A stretch of DNA of 64,000 nucleotides, taken from the NCBI GenBank assembly GCA_949825065.1, contig OX463859.1, positions 23,887,847 to 23,951,846 of the forward strand. Direction: 5' to 3'. Origin of the DNA: Odontocerum albicorne. Lineage: Eukaryota; Arthropoda; Insecta; Trichoptera; Odontoceridae. Below the pieces are notes generated by a model. It did not search any database and was not told the DNA's origin. It saw only the letters and a list, made by a program, of their open reading frames with translations. Positions 47,023-58,569 of the stretch are shown here, in pieces. A program made the position numbers and the translations under genes. Each line of letters starts with the position of its first letter. The first letter of the stretch is position 1.

Positions 47023-48309
47023 TTAGGTCCTTACATATGAAATTGGCGTTTTGCCGTACTGGCAACTTTGATCTCAAATATCTTCTCTTTGGTTAGGAAT
47101 TCCAAATTAAAATTTATACAGCTATTTACTCAAGTATTTGTGTTTCGAAAATTATAATTCATTTGTTTTTTCCTAAATTGTTTTTTTTCTTTGCGTCACT
47201 CAGTTCACAAAATGGAAAACTTGAAATATCGCGTTATTTACGAGTACGAGTTCCACCGTGGCACCAGTGCTGCAGAAACGGCTCGAAGGATTAATGATGT
47301 GTATGGAGACGGTGCCGCAAAAGAAAACACAGTGCGTTTTTGGTTCCAACGTTTTCGTTCTGGAAATTTCGACCTGCAGAAAAAGCCCCGTGGACGGCCG
47401 GAGACCAAAGTTGATAATGAAGAATTGAAGGCTATTGTGGAAGCGGATCCATCGCAAACCACGTCCGAGTTAGCTGCAGGCTGCGGTGTTAGTGATAAAA
47501 CTGTTTTAATCCACTTGAAGCAAATTGGGAAGGTGAAAAAGCTTGAAAGGTGGGTACCTCACGAATTGAGTGAAGCAAATCAACAAACGCGCGTTGACTG
47601 CTGCGTTGCATTACTCAACCGGCACATTAATGAAGGGATTTTGAATCGAATCATTACCTGTGATGAAAAGTGGATCCTGTATGATAATCGGAAGCGCTCA
47701 TCGCAATGGCTGAATCCTGCCGAACCAGCCAAACCATGCCCCAAGCGAAAATTGACTCCAAAAAAGTTACTTGTGAGCGTTTGGTGGACTAGTGCTGGTG
47801 TCGTTCACTACAGCTTTCTTAAATCTGGCCAGACGATTACGGCAGATGTCTATTGTCAGCAACTGCAAACTATGATGGAAAAGCTAGCTGCTAAACAACC
47901 GAGGCTGGTTAATCGCTCTAGGCCACTGCTGCTTCATGATAACGCTAGACCACACACTTCACAACAGACGGCTACCAAATTAGAAGAGCTTCAATTGGAA
48001 TGTCTAAGACATCCACCGTACTCTCCGGACCTTGCCCCAACAGATTACTATTTTTTTCGAAATTTGGATAACTTCTTGCAAGGGAAAAAATTCAACTCCG
48101 ATGGGGCAGTCCAAACCGACTTCAAAGATTTTATTGATTCCTGTCCGAATGGTTTTTTTAGTAAAGGGATCGATGAACTACCTATGAGATGGCAAAAGTG
48201 CATAGATAGCAATGGTACATACTTTGATTAAATAAATATATTATATTAAAAAAAAATCAACTTTATGTTCCTCCCAAACAAAACGCCAATTTCATATGTA
48301 AGGACCTAA
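47023..48309 (+). mobile_element. mariner element, lineage 1, structurally intact
   Basis: Perfect 31-bp inverted ends starting TTAGGTCCTTACATATGAAA (47023) and ending GTAAGGACCTAA (48309), with the TA duplication at 47021-47022 and 48310-48311. At 1287 bp it has the standard mariner length. It carries one complete transposase frame. Confidence 0.98.
47212..48231 (+). CDS. mariner transposase, cecropia-like, intact (339 aa)
   Basis: It would cut and paste the element at TA sites in the nucleus. The ATG at 47212 (MENLKYRVIYEYEF) is preferred over an in-frame TTG at 47191. Helix-turn-helix parts: AAETARRINDVYGDGAA (20-36) with FWFQRFRSGNFDL (43-55), and TSELAAGCGVSDKTVLIHL (84-102). The linker motif WVPHELSE is at 114-121. 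The catalytic triad is complete: D151 in ITCDEKWILY, D243 in LLHDNARPH, D278 in YSPDLAPTDYYFF, exactly 34 residues apart (DD34D). The C-terminal KCIDSNGTYFD is typical. Length matches the family. Subfamily is by resemblance to human Hsmar1-type proteins recalled from memory. Whether it is active is not shown by sequence. Confidence 0.97.
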   Translation: MENLKYRVIYEYEFHRGTSAAETARRINDVYGDGAAKENTVRFWFQRFRSGNFDLQKKPRGRPETKVDNEELKAIVEADPSQTTSELAAGCGVSDKTVLIHLKQIGKVKKLERWVPHELSEANQQTRVDCCVALLNRHINEGILNRIITCDEKWILYDNRKRSSQWLNPAEPAKPCPKRKLTPKKLLVSVWWTSAGVVHYSFLKSGQTITADVYCQQLQTMMEKLAAKQPRLVNRSRPLLLHDNARPHTSQQTATKLEELQLECLRHPPYSPDLAPTDYYFFRNLDNFLQGKKFNSDGAVQTDFKDFIDSCPNGFFSKGIDELPMRWQKCIDSNGTYFD

Positions 48310-48311
48310 TA

Positions 48312-49283
48312 TATAAGTGAAGTATAAAAACCAGGACACAATGCTGTCTCTGATATTTGGGTGATATTTTCAAATACTGATGCGGAGTGCCTCATAGCTT
48401 ATTTCAACAACGCAAAGTACTTTTTAAACAACCCCATTACTATAGTAGTTTCTTAAAACACTATAGCACCGGTTCGAATACTATAGAACAAATGGATGGC
48501 TGCCGCTTAATGCTCGGAGATTCTGGTTTTCTTCTTGCGTTTTCGATGAAGAAATTCCTCTTTGGCAGGTAGAAGTTTGTCCAAATAAAAACATAGATGT
48601 TCCAGTAGATGAGAATATATTTTTACTGTTTTTCGTTCCTTATGTTCACCCCATCGCTTATCGTAAGCCCCTTGATTTGACCGTGTATGCCATCACGGCT
48701 TGCAAACGCCATGCATCCCACGCGCTTTACCCGCGTAAAGAGTATTCGATCATCTATGATTATTTGTGAAGGCCACGCATAAAAAACATTTTATTACAAT
48801 ATGTATAGGTATATAATCACAAGCAATGGTAAAACACAGACGATACAGTACAATACAACATACAATAATAATTTAATCCTGATTTATGTGGTGCATACAT
48901 CCGGTATAAACATAATTCTGTAGAAATAGAAAAGTTAACCATGAGATAGCATATAAAATATGTTAGGTAGGCAAACCCCAATTGATATTTCTGCGATTTA
49001 TGCACTTAACCGAAGGTTATAAAAAAGGGAAAGTTATTATCATATAATAGAAAGTTAACATTTAAAGTGGATATTCAAATTATATGGATCCTTGATTCAC
49101 TTAAAATAAGCTGTTTTTTTTTCATAAATGAATTACAAAATTTCTTGTCATGTATAAATAAATTAAATAAATCATAAAAAATAAAATCGCCAATATAATT
49201 ATAAAAAATGTATTTTATAAATGGCGTTTACAAATGAGGGCATAAAATATGTTAATAAATAAACAAACTGATATTTAGTTACT
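48312..49283. other. no gene recognised
   Basis: AT-rich sequence without a supportable frame. A short less AT-rich patch at 48640-48740 has no recognisable content. Confidence 0.35.
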
Positions 49284-50162
49284 TACCTATATTGTTAAAA
49301 TTTGCTTATGAGAAGACAAAGGGAGAAGGAGGAAGCTGAGAGGGGCACCGGTTTTACGCAACACCGTTACTTTCATTAGGTAGTGCAATTTAAAAAAGTT
49401 TAAAAGCCCCTGGTTTAGTGCAAGCCACCCGTACTTGACACTGACGTATACTCCTTCATATATATTATATATATATAAGAGTTCACTGCCCTTATTTGAA
49501 GAAGAAGAAGAATTTCAATCACTGAATTGTCAAATTGAAAAATGGTGTTATTTTTGAGATATTTTGTTTAATTTTAAACGATTTTTATAAAAAATAACCA
49601 TCAAATTGATTTTATCGTTTTTAAATATTCAGTGGGACATGGATCAGAAAAAAGTAAGGTTATGGTTTGAATCAATGCAAAAAATAGAATTCAGCGGAAA
49701 CAAAGTGTTATAATAATTCTGATACCAAATTGTAGATGTTTCGTAAACTTTTGCAATAATTTTCTTGTAGATGTTATTTTATCTAAGGAACTAGTGCTTT
49801 GTTTATATGGAATAGTTTTTTGGTTAAAATCACCATATTTCCAAAGGAAACATAGTTATACAAATAAATGGAAAAAATCTTGCATGTTTAAAAATTTTAT
49901 ACATACAGGGTGTAACATGAGGTGACGATCAACGGAAGCAAGGTGATGGGGGACCTCAATACCTATCGATTTAACCCCTATGTATGTTCCGCGATATTCA
50001 GTGGCTCTCAAGTAATTTGGATTTTTGTGAAATTTGAATAAAAACCCGATTTTAGAATAAATTTTATAAGTTTAACTAAACTATTAGTTATCAGGTAGCA
50101 GCGGCTGGTTGACGTTGACAAAGATAGCTAATCAAAACACGATCGTGATTTTTTTACTCTTT

Positions 50163-50460
50163 TTACATCAAATGTTCAAAATGAGCACCATTGTTAGCTA
50201 TGTATAGCCTACACCTCAAAAAGTTTCTTTTAAGCTCTCGGAATGCTTCTTCATTTTCTCTAATTTTCTTTTGGGCCTGTGTCAGTTTTTGCCTTAATTG
50301 ATCAATACAGGTGTAATCATTTTTGTACACCAATTCTTTGTAATAACCCCAGATGCAAAAATCACTAGGATTTAGGTCTGGGGACCTTGGTGGCCAGGCC
50401 ATGGCCCCCCTATGGCCAATCCAGCGGTGTGGAAAAACTATTTAAATATTCTCTCACAAT
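50163..50460 (-). pseudogene. C-terminal DDE transposase fragment
   Basis: The minus strand reads QCDGAPCHFTRIVREYLN (second acidic block), then MAWPPRSPDLNPSDFCIWGY (third D), then a charged tail to HFEHLM at 50163. It is the same general family as 43140-43460. A probable element tip, CAGGGTGTAACATGAGGTGA, begins at about 49908. The N-terminal half is missing and the upstream side runs into an inverted duplication. Confidence 0.75.
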
Positions 50461-50618
50461 CCGCGTGAAGTGGCATGGCGCTCCATCACATTGGAAATAC
50501 ATCCGGCTGTGTACTGCTAAGTTGACGTCCACCAAAATTCGTCAGACGTCAATGGAGCGCCATGCCACTTCGCGCGGATCGTGAGAGAATAGGGCCCAAA
50601 GCCTGGTCACCAAGGTCC
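50382..50618. repeat. inverted duplication within the transposase fragment
   Basis: The inner arms 50447-50486 and 50552-50591 are 40 bp with two mismatches (TATTCTCTCACAATCCGCGT... against its complement). Outer arms GGACCTTGGTGGCCAGGC (50382) and GCCTGGTCACCAAGGTCC (50601-50618) are also complementary. About 46 bp between inner and outer arm are missing on the right side. Confidence 0.9.
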
Positions 50619-50625
50619 GCAGTCA

Positions 50626-51335
50626 ATTATATTTAGTTTTATTCCATTCCCAATTTTCCTTTCCTCTTTAAAATTACTACATTTTCCATTTGATTGATGA
50701 TATCTCACTTTTATTGTTATTTATATTGTTCGTGAATTTTGTACAAATTAACTATAATTTTTACTACCATGTAATTTCCTTTGTCTTGTTGGTTGGTCAA
50801 TTGTTTTACAATGAAATGTAAAATAGAACATATGTTTTTTAACACTACATTTTGATCCTCTTGTGTAACAAGGGCAAAACAACATTTTGGCAATGGAATC
50901 CATTCCTAGATATCATCTATGTTACTCTGTATTCAGACCTTTCAACTAATTTGTAGTTAGAAGAATAGTCACATGCACAATAAAAGTGTAATAATATAAA
51001 AATACTTCTATTTACAGCTGAGCATCATAATTCCCTAATGGTCTAGTACTGAACCGAATTTATTTTACATTTTTGGGTTTAACCCAATTACATAAAATAA
51101 ATACTTAATACAAAAATTAAACAGATGCTTAGTTAAAAAAAAAACAATGATTACTCATGCTTTCCTGTTAAGGGGCTCAGTTATATATAGTTGATCAAGA
51201 AACTCAATTTATCCACTAAGATATGGAAGACATCATTATCAGAACATTCATTCAATTGTAACCTACAAGGTCATTCCATGGTGACGCTCTTAATAACTCA
51301 GTTCGTGTGCTAAGAAGTAATAGCGAAGCATACCC
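50626..51335. other. no gene recognised
   Basis: AT-rich sequence present only in copy 2 of the segmental duplication. It has no frame or terminal repeat I can assign. Confidence 0.35.
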
Positions 51336-52032
51336 ATTAATAAAACTATAGGATAGAACCATGGGTGAAATCCATATTTCCTATAACAAAGGTGCTAACT
51401 CTTTTGGACTGGCTCATCTATCAGGGAGTTCTGTATTCCTCTTAGGTTCAGTATGATTGAGTCGCACTTCAATCTACTATGAACCACTGAATACCTAGAG
51501 AACCTTATTACAAATCCCAGATCTTGATTGACAGATAAATACTTAATTGAATGTTTTGCCTCCACTCCTCTCGGAACTGAGCCATGTTAAATGCAGCACT
51601 CTGGAGAAGCTATTCATCTTTTTTATTTGGTCTATCACCTTGTTGCATAATGTTTTACATTTGTATAATCTCTTTTTTTTTCAGCTGTCAATTTACTGGT
51701 GATAAAATACTTGATATTTTATAAATATTAAACAAAGTAAAAATATTGGTAAAACACCTCTAAAAATAATGATTCCTTGATGATTGTATAAAAACTTCCA
51801 TAGGTGGAAAAAAATAGGACAAATGATTTAAATGTTTTGATGAAATCAACACTGATGAAAAAATACTAGCATACTGAAATACCTGATATACACATTGAAA
51901 ATATATCAAAACAAATAATAATGATAATTTAATTGCAATGTTTAGAAAAATTATTGAAATTTTAATGATGAAAAACCTTTGATCATAAATATGACTTCAA
52001 ATTCGTCTTATGAAATGCCTCTTTAAACAGAA

Positions 52033-55000
52033 ATGGCATCATCTTGTACCAATATTAACATGGAGACTGATGACATTGTAATTGTATCAGATGATGAAGA
52101 TGAAATTACAAATAATGTTGAAAAGAATACGGATCAAATAACTTTCAACAAAATAATACTGTCAACTCACACTGATGACATATATCAGGATATAACAGTT
52201 CGATCATTAAGTACTGATAAAAAAAAAGATTTCGAAGATACTCGATTCAAAACAGTGAATGCAAAGGAAATATTTCATTGTATAAAAAAAAATATTTCTA
52301 ATCAAACAGCTCCTAAAACAAAAGAGCCTTCAACTTTTACTTTTGAAAATCCTTCAACATCAGCATGTACTGATGAAATGTCTCCAGATATAAATATGAC
52401 TTTATCACATACGGATAAAATACCTGTGGACACAAATATTACTTGGGCACATTGTGATAAAATTACTCTAGATACAAATATGACTTTATCAAACAAAAAT
52501 AAAATACTTGTAGACACTGATAAGACTTTATCACACACTGATAAAATACTTTCAGACTCAAATATGCCTTTAGCTCATATTAATGAAATGCCGCCTCCTC
52601 CATATACAAATACAACTTTAGCCGGCACTGATGGAATACCTCTGGTTAGAAATATGGTGTTAGCGTGCTTAAATAACAATAGAGAAACACCTTTACCTTT
52701 TGACCTAAGACTATTTTCAAATAGTACCTATAAAGACACAAAAGGTAAGAAATGTTGTTCAAATACATGATTTATAGAATATGCATGAATTGATCTTTCC
52801 AAACCCATTTTTTCTTATTCATAATGTTTTTATTTCTGTTCTTGAGTTGTGTTGATTTTAACAACCATAAGATATTTTTGGTGTTAAAGTCCAGAGAGGA
52901 AACTATGATTACCTCAATACAGAATCTTAATACGCCGATCCAACTGTTAAGACTTTTTCATGCCTAAGAAAAATAAGTATACATTTTTTTACTATAAAAT
53001 ATATTAACACCTTAAAGACCGCATGTAAATGTATGAGATATACGCCTAAGACCACACGTTTTTGGGCAAAATTGTACCTTTTCCCAAAATTTATTAAAAC
53101 CATTTTTTCTTTTTTATTTATGAAACAATTTTATGAATCTTTCAGGAATTGTAAAACATGATTTATTCTTTGTAGTTTTGAATAAAAAAACCTTTTCATT
53201 GTGTTTTTAAATTTATATATTTAATCAAATGAATATTTTATAATTATTGAATAAGGTTGAGAGCCACTGTCAAAATAATACTATTCCTTTAATGGTTCAA
53301 AGATAAGATTACAAACATAAAATAACTCGGCTTGACGGCTCATTTTACGAAAACAGATGTTGTGAAGGAACAAATCTTCCCATATAAGAAAAAATGTTAT
53401 GGGTCTTTGACATGTCGTAAAATATAAAATTTATTATGTTCAAAAGTGTTACGTTGATTATTTTAAGCTCAGCTAAAATAAAAATAAACAAATCACCCAT
53501 GAGATAAGTGTTTTTATAGAAAAAAAATATATCTTTGCATTTCGACATACGATATTGAAATATTTTCACCTGATTATTATTGCTGCTCTTTATTTATTTT
53601 CCTACATTCATTTTCATTAATGCAAGAAAATAAATATTAATGAAATTATTTTTTAATTTGCCCGAGAGATGGTGTAGAGTTCGACTAAAAACAAAAAAAT
53701 ATCCAAACAAATTTGGTCGAACCACAAAAAATATCATAAACACTCAAGATAAGATTTGAAAAGGGCGAATCCAGGTCAAATTTAATAGTTGTAAAATCTT
53801 AGAAATGAGATACTAATGTTCATGAAATCCAACCTAATTCATTCAATTTTTGTTTGAGTAATCTTTGCAATATGTGGTTTCGCATTGTCATGCAGAAATA
53901 TGACACCTTTCGTGTTGACAATTCCATGACATTACTTGATGATTTTTTTTAATTTCATTATTTGGCATACATGGTACATCTAGCGGACTTTTTCCAAATT
54001 ATCAAACCAATGCAGTATCTCTCAGTAGTAATTGTTTCACAATGTTTGAGAAGCATTATAAATGAGACCTTTTCCATCCTACCATATACACCACATCAAT
54101 TTCTTTTATTGTAGAAGGGGCTTTAAAATGGTTGAGTCAGGTCTCCTGGCTTACAATAAGCTTTGTTCCTTACATGATAGTTGTCGGCTATCCATTTTCC
54201 ATTTCCAGTAATCAATCACTTTTAAAAATTATTTATAACACTATACAGGCCGCATGATTCCACAGGTAAATGTCGCTAGGGGCCGGGTAATTTTTTCAAA
54301 AAAAGACTCCTTTTATTTTTTTATCAACCGGTCCGCCATATGCTAAAAAAAACTTCATTGAAACAGGTTGGGGACCTGGTCGAAAAATAAAATGATACAT
54401 GGGTTGTGCCTTCGGCCAATAATGGTTGACAAAAACGTAGTAGAAGGGTTGTATCACCGGACAGTAACGATTGGCGGAAGCATGATACACATTTGGTACT
54501 ATCGGCTAGTAATGATTGGCAAGGACATGGTACACATGTTGTATCATCGGCAATTATAGTGTTAATGAGGATTAATTAGTGAAGACCATATTTTTACTCG
54601 GTCTAGTGAATTTTTCTTACTTTGGGACCTAGTACTTTCCTTTTATATAAATCCGAGTGCATTTAGGTGACCAGAAATGACTAATTATGTTGTATCCAGA
54701 TATTTTTAATGCTGATAAAAATGGATTGCCTTCCAACATTGGTTTTAAAACAAATTTGTGATGTCAAAAATGTACTACAAAAATGCAACAAAATTTTCTA
54801 ATGCGCCTATTTCAACTGGAGTTCATTCTATTTTTTTTCTTTTACAGATTATAAATCATCTCAGTTTTTAACGGACATAGCAAAGTTATACTTTGTTGGA
54901 AATACAGCAGAAGTGAATGATAAAATTAATCAACTTAATTCTAAAATTTATCTGAATATATTCAAACAAATTTGTACAGATGATATTTTTAAAACTGAGC

Positions 55001-56127
55001 TAGTTTCCGTCAAAATGGAAATATTAATGGTCAATTCCATAAAATGTATTTTATGGAAATACAAAAAATATTATCTGCGTGATACAAAAGATTGGACTTC
55101 TGTTTTTTATAACTTAATACTTTATTTACAAGTGAATGTGAAACATGTTGTAGAAGTTGTGAAGAGAATCATTAATATAAATGGATACAGTGAAACTCTT
55201 AAACCTTCGAGAAATAGAAAACAGTTTATGAAAAAAAACGATTATATTCAACTATCTTCTCCTTATGAAGATCTTAAAACAATTTCTTACGAGTCATATA
55301 ATGATATTGTAATATTAAACAATCAAAGGGCACATAAGACAAATTTAATCAAAACTAATACCATTCTTAACATTTTACATTGGCCTAATATAAAAATCAC
55401 GATTGAGTTTCCTAAATTTGAAGTAATTCGCTATACAGTTAGTCATTCAAAATTCAAACTTGTTAAACAGGGAACAGATTTCAAGCAAAATTTTGAAACC
55501 TTCGATACCTCTCTGCGATTTAAGAAACCGTCTTTTGAAACATTTTTTTACAGGTCACGAATTTTAAAAGTATACCTGACACATGTGATCAAAAGTATCG
55601 AAAATTATTCTACTTGTTTCCCTAGTTGGAAATTAGTCATGCTAGATGTGCTCCGTCAATTTATGAAAGATTTTAACAGATGTACAAACGAAATATATAT
55701 TTTGACTGAATATTATGCCCCCTTAACCAGCCATTCCTATATTAGATATTTACCTAACAAATTGACTCACTCTTTAGATAAAAATAAATCTCAGAGACTC
55801 GATTTATGCCTTCAAGAACAACTTACACCTGTATTAATGTTTCAAGTCAAAAAATTTGATGTGAAATTCAAAACAATGGGTGAAAATTATCAATTTGAGC
55901 CATTTCAGATAGTTACTTCTTTGATGAAGAGTGATTTTTTGAAGTTCGAATGTACAACATGTGATTTAAGTTTTAGCGGTTATTTTGCGTATTTTGAATT
56001 AACTTGTCATCTAGCAAATGATCACGGATCTGAAACGGATTGGACATGTGTATTGTGTAATAAAGAATTTTCGGTGAAAAATTTATCAGACAATATATGG
56101 CAACATCAGTGTTTAAAACATAAATAA
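52033..56127 (+). CDS. gene A2: paralogue of A1, acidic protein with C2H2 pair
   Basis: Two coding exons, 52033-52744 and 54848-56127. Splice sites are conserved with A1 (G|GTAAGA and CTTTTACAG) and the phase-1 junction codon G|AT is again Asp. Predicted product 663 aa. It keeps the DIVIVSDDEDE motif (14-24) and both C-x2-C-x15-H-x4-H fingers near the C-terminus (first Cys about 606). It has only one unit of the 29-aa repeat, which accounts for most of the length difference. Exon 2 is clearly homologous throughout but carries many amino-acid changes without stops or frameshifts. The intron (2.1 kb) has taken insertions. Function unknown, as for A1. Confidence 0.73.
53003..53820. other. copy-2-specific intron insertion
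   Basis: The copies diverge exactly at a TTAA (53003-53006; copy 1 has TTAA at the same place). Copy 2 continues CACCTTAAAGACCGCATGTA, which looks like a piggyBac-type tip. No matching right end was found, so the insertion may be truncated. Confidence 0.4.
53822..53960 (-). pseudogene. mariner transposase fragment in the A2 intron
   Basis: Counterpart of 15720-15935. The minus strand reads a LHDNAKPH-like block and LLKQKLNELG. Part of the C-terminal side is lost where copy 2 diverges. Confidence 0.6.
54370..54555. repeat. 45-bp degenerate minisatellite in the A2 intron
   Basis: About four diverged units of the form GGTTGTATCACCGGACAGTA...GATTGGCGGAAGCATGATAC. Because 45 is a multiple of three, one frame stays open (units like LYHRTVTIGGSMIHI). 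It lies inside the intron and is absent from A1. Confidence 0.6.
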
Positions 56128-56190
56128 TTACTAAAGCTTATCATAACTTGAAAGAATAATATAGCAGTCTTATATATTTCTTTAGTGTTT

Positions 56191-56655
56191 TGGATTCGTC
56201 ACCAGTTTTATAATCCTGATTTTTTTCTATTTTTTATCTGGTATGTTCTATTGTACCGTTACTCTTTTTATGATAAATGTATATTTGTTACATTTTTCTT
56301 TATTATTTCATTTTCAAAAACATAATTAAGATGGCGGGAAATATCGATAGCGATTTGGAATTTGAGGCGACAGACAATATATCAGAATCAGAAGATTTTA
56401 TCGAGAAAAAGAACCAGGTTATTCTGCAATATTTGTCAAACACCTGTGTGTTTAGTACATAAAATAGAAATAAAAGCTATTTCGTGCCCCAATTGCGATA
56501 ACTTTCTCCACAGGATTAACTTTTCTCCACAGGATTACTTGATTATATGTTTGTCCTATTTTAAAATTTTCTGTAGTGTTCATATTTTCCAAATTGCATA
56601 TTTAATTGATTTGAATTTCGTTTTTATATTATTATTTTCGAATTTATTGGGGTAC
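56191..56655 (+). mobile_element. piggyBac derivative, truncated and internally deleted (copy B)
   Basis: It starts abruptly at GGATTCGTCACCAG, abutting the segmental duplication. The ATG at 56331 gives MAGNIDSDLEFEATDNISES, then jumps to the region before the cysteine-rich C-terminus and stops at 56460-56462. The C-terminal CNICQTPVCLVHK...SCPNCDN is present in another frame. The deletion junction is shared with copy C. Confidence 0.85.
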
Positions 56656-56690
56656 CCATAAGTAATGTCGTTTTTGTTAATGCGCCATCT

Positions 56691-56994
56691 TTAACACTTC
56701 CCTTACTGTGCTAAAAAATTACGTCAGTTACGGTGTTGGACACTGAGGGTACACTAAAAATGTATGTTTTAAATTAAAATTATGCAAAATCTATTAGTTT
56801 TTTTTTTTAATTAGCTATAAACATCATTTTATTGTGTAATAAAATGTCGAATAATATAAAATAAGTGTAAGAAATGATAAAATAATAGTTGAAACAGAGA
56901 AGTGACATTTCTATACAAATATAATTTTTCCACTGCGTCGTTCGGTCTGCGCAACGTTCAGAATGCGCATGACTGAAAAGAGGTCTCCTACCTT
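56691..56994. mobile_element. isolated piggyBac right end
   Basis: TTAACACTTCCCTTACTGTG at 56691 and the following 300 bp (to the GCGCAACGTTCAGAATGCGC region) match 56995-57300, so two right ends lie in tandem. No left end belongs to the first one. Confidence 0.85.
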
Positions 56995-57967
56995 TTAACA
57001 CTTCCCTTACTGTGCTAAAAAATTACGCCAGTAACGGCGTTGGACACTGAGGGTACACTAAACATGTATGTTTCAAATTAAAATTATGCAAAATCTGCAA
57101 GGTTATTTTTTGTTATTAGCTATAAACATCATTTTATTATGTAATAAAATGTCGAATAATATAAAATAAAGGTAAGAAATGATAAAATAAGAGCTAAAAC
57201 AGAAAGGCATTTCTATAAGAATATTATTTTTACGCTGCGTCGTTCGGTCTGCGCAACATTCAGAATGCGCATGCGTGATAAGAGATTTCCAGCCTTTTAA
57301 TTTTTTTTCATAAAATTATACAATAAAATGTAGCGTGTATTTTTTTGGCAATAAAACCATAATTCGAATAAAGACAATAAATAACATATAAACAAAATAT
57401 AAAATGAATATAGAAATTCAAAAATCAAGGTTTTAGGGCGAGAAATTTATATAGTATAAACAAACACGAAATTCAAAATTATATATAATATAAACAAACA
57501 CGAAATTCAAATCAATAAAATATATGCAATTTGGAAAATATAAACACTACAGAAAATTTGAAAATAGGAAAAACATATCATATAATCAAAGTTTAATCCT
57601 GTGGAGAAAGTTATCGCAATTGGGGCATGAAACCACTTTTTTTTTTACTATATTCTACGTACTAAACACGCAGGTGTTTGACAAATATTGCAGAATAGCC
57701 TGGTTTTTTTTCTCGAATGTTTTTAATAAAACCCACAACTTCCTCTTTTGAGGACCTCACGGGGTGCCAACAGGGTATTATTTACTAATGTTTCGGATAT
57801 TGACTCGCCACAATATGTTAAAACTGTATTAAAAGCATCTTGTTGTTGCTATTTTTCCTTTTTAAGATATTGGGCATTGCCAATTCCAAACTTAACTCTC
57901 TTGTGAAATGTTTTCGGTGGTATTAATTATTTTGTTTCCACTCTGGATATTTGTCTATCCATAAGAG

Positions 57968-58483
57968 GGTATCCATACGACTAAACTACATCTTCAAGAG
58001 CAATCTCCCAATCTGCCTCAAACGGAAGGTATTTAACCAATGCATCTTGCCAGTACTAACATATGGATGCGAGACTTGGACTTTATCGGTACGAATGATA
58101 CAAAAGCTCCAAACAACACAACGCAGCATGGAGAGGTGCATGCTAGGTTATACCAGAAGAGACCGAAAACGTAATGAGTGGATACGAGCCCAAACAAAGG
58201 TTGAAGATGTTATAGAGGTTGCAAAAAGACTCAAGTGGAAGTGGGCTGGACATATCGCCCGAGCAACAGACCATCGTTGGACGTATGAAGTAATCCAGTG
58301 GTACCCAATAGGTATAAAAAGGCCTGTAAGAAGACCTAAGGCGCGCTGGGTGGACGAAATACGTAAGCATGCAGGTATTATGTGGCAGCAATGTGCAAAG
58401 GACAGGATTTTGTGGAGACAACTTGGAGAGGCCTACATCCTGCAGTGGATAGATACAGGCTGATGGTGATGGTGATGGTGGTG
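57968..58483 (+). mobile_element. 5'-truncated non-LTR retrotransposon tail nested in copy D
   Basis: It encodes an uninterrupted C-terminal piece: NLPICLKRKVFNQCILPVLT then YGCETWTLS, then TTQRSMERCMLGYTRRDRKR, LKWKWAGHIARATDHRWTYE, RPVRRPKARWVDEIRKHAG, then LWRQLGEAYILQWIDTG and TGA. A GATGGTGATGGTGATGGTGG tail follows. The 7-bp duplication ATAAGAG (57961-57967, 58484-58490) flanks it. piggyBac copy A shows the same site unfilled near 7640-7655. Confidence 0.92.
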
Positions 58484-58569
58484 ATAAGAGGTATGCATTC
58501 AATGCAGCCATATCTATAATTTCCATAAAAAGACGGAAAGGCCATCTTCTCGTTGACCTTGAGCAAGAG

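Larger units (their letters stand above)
49284..56190 (+). repeat. segmental duplication, copy 2
   Basis: Counterpart of 12698-17793. Compared with copy 1 it has about 1.4 kb of extra DNA (49905-51335, including a DDE transposase fragment with an inverted duplication), extra intron sequence entering at a TTAA (53003), and a 45-bp minisatellite near 54370. It ends directly against a piggyBac derivative at about 56191. Confidence 0.9.

Noticed and set aside
58143..58526. 127-aa minus-strand frame
   Set aside because: Shadow of the nested non-LTR tail and its GAT-rich end.
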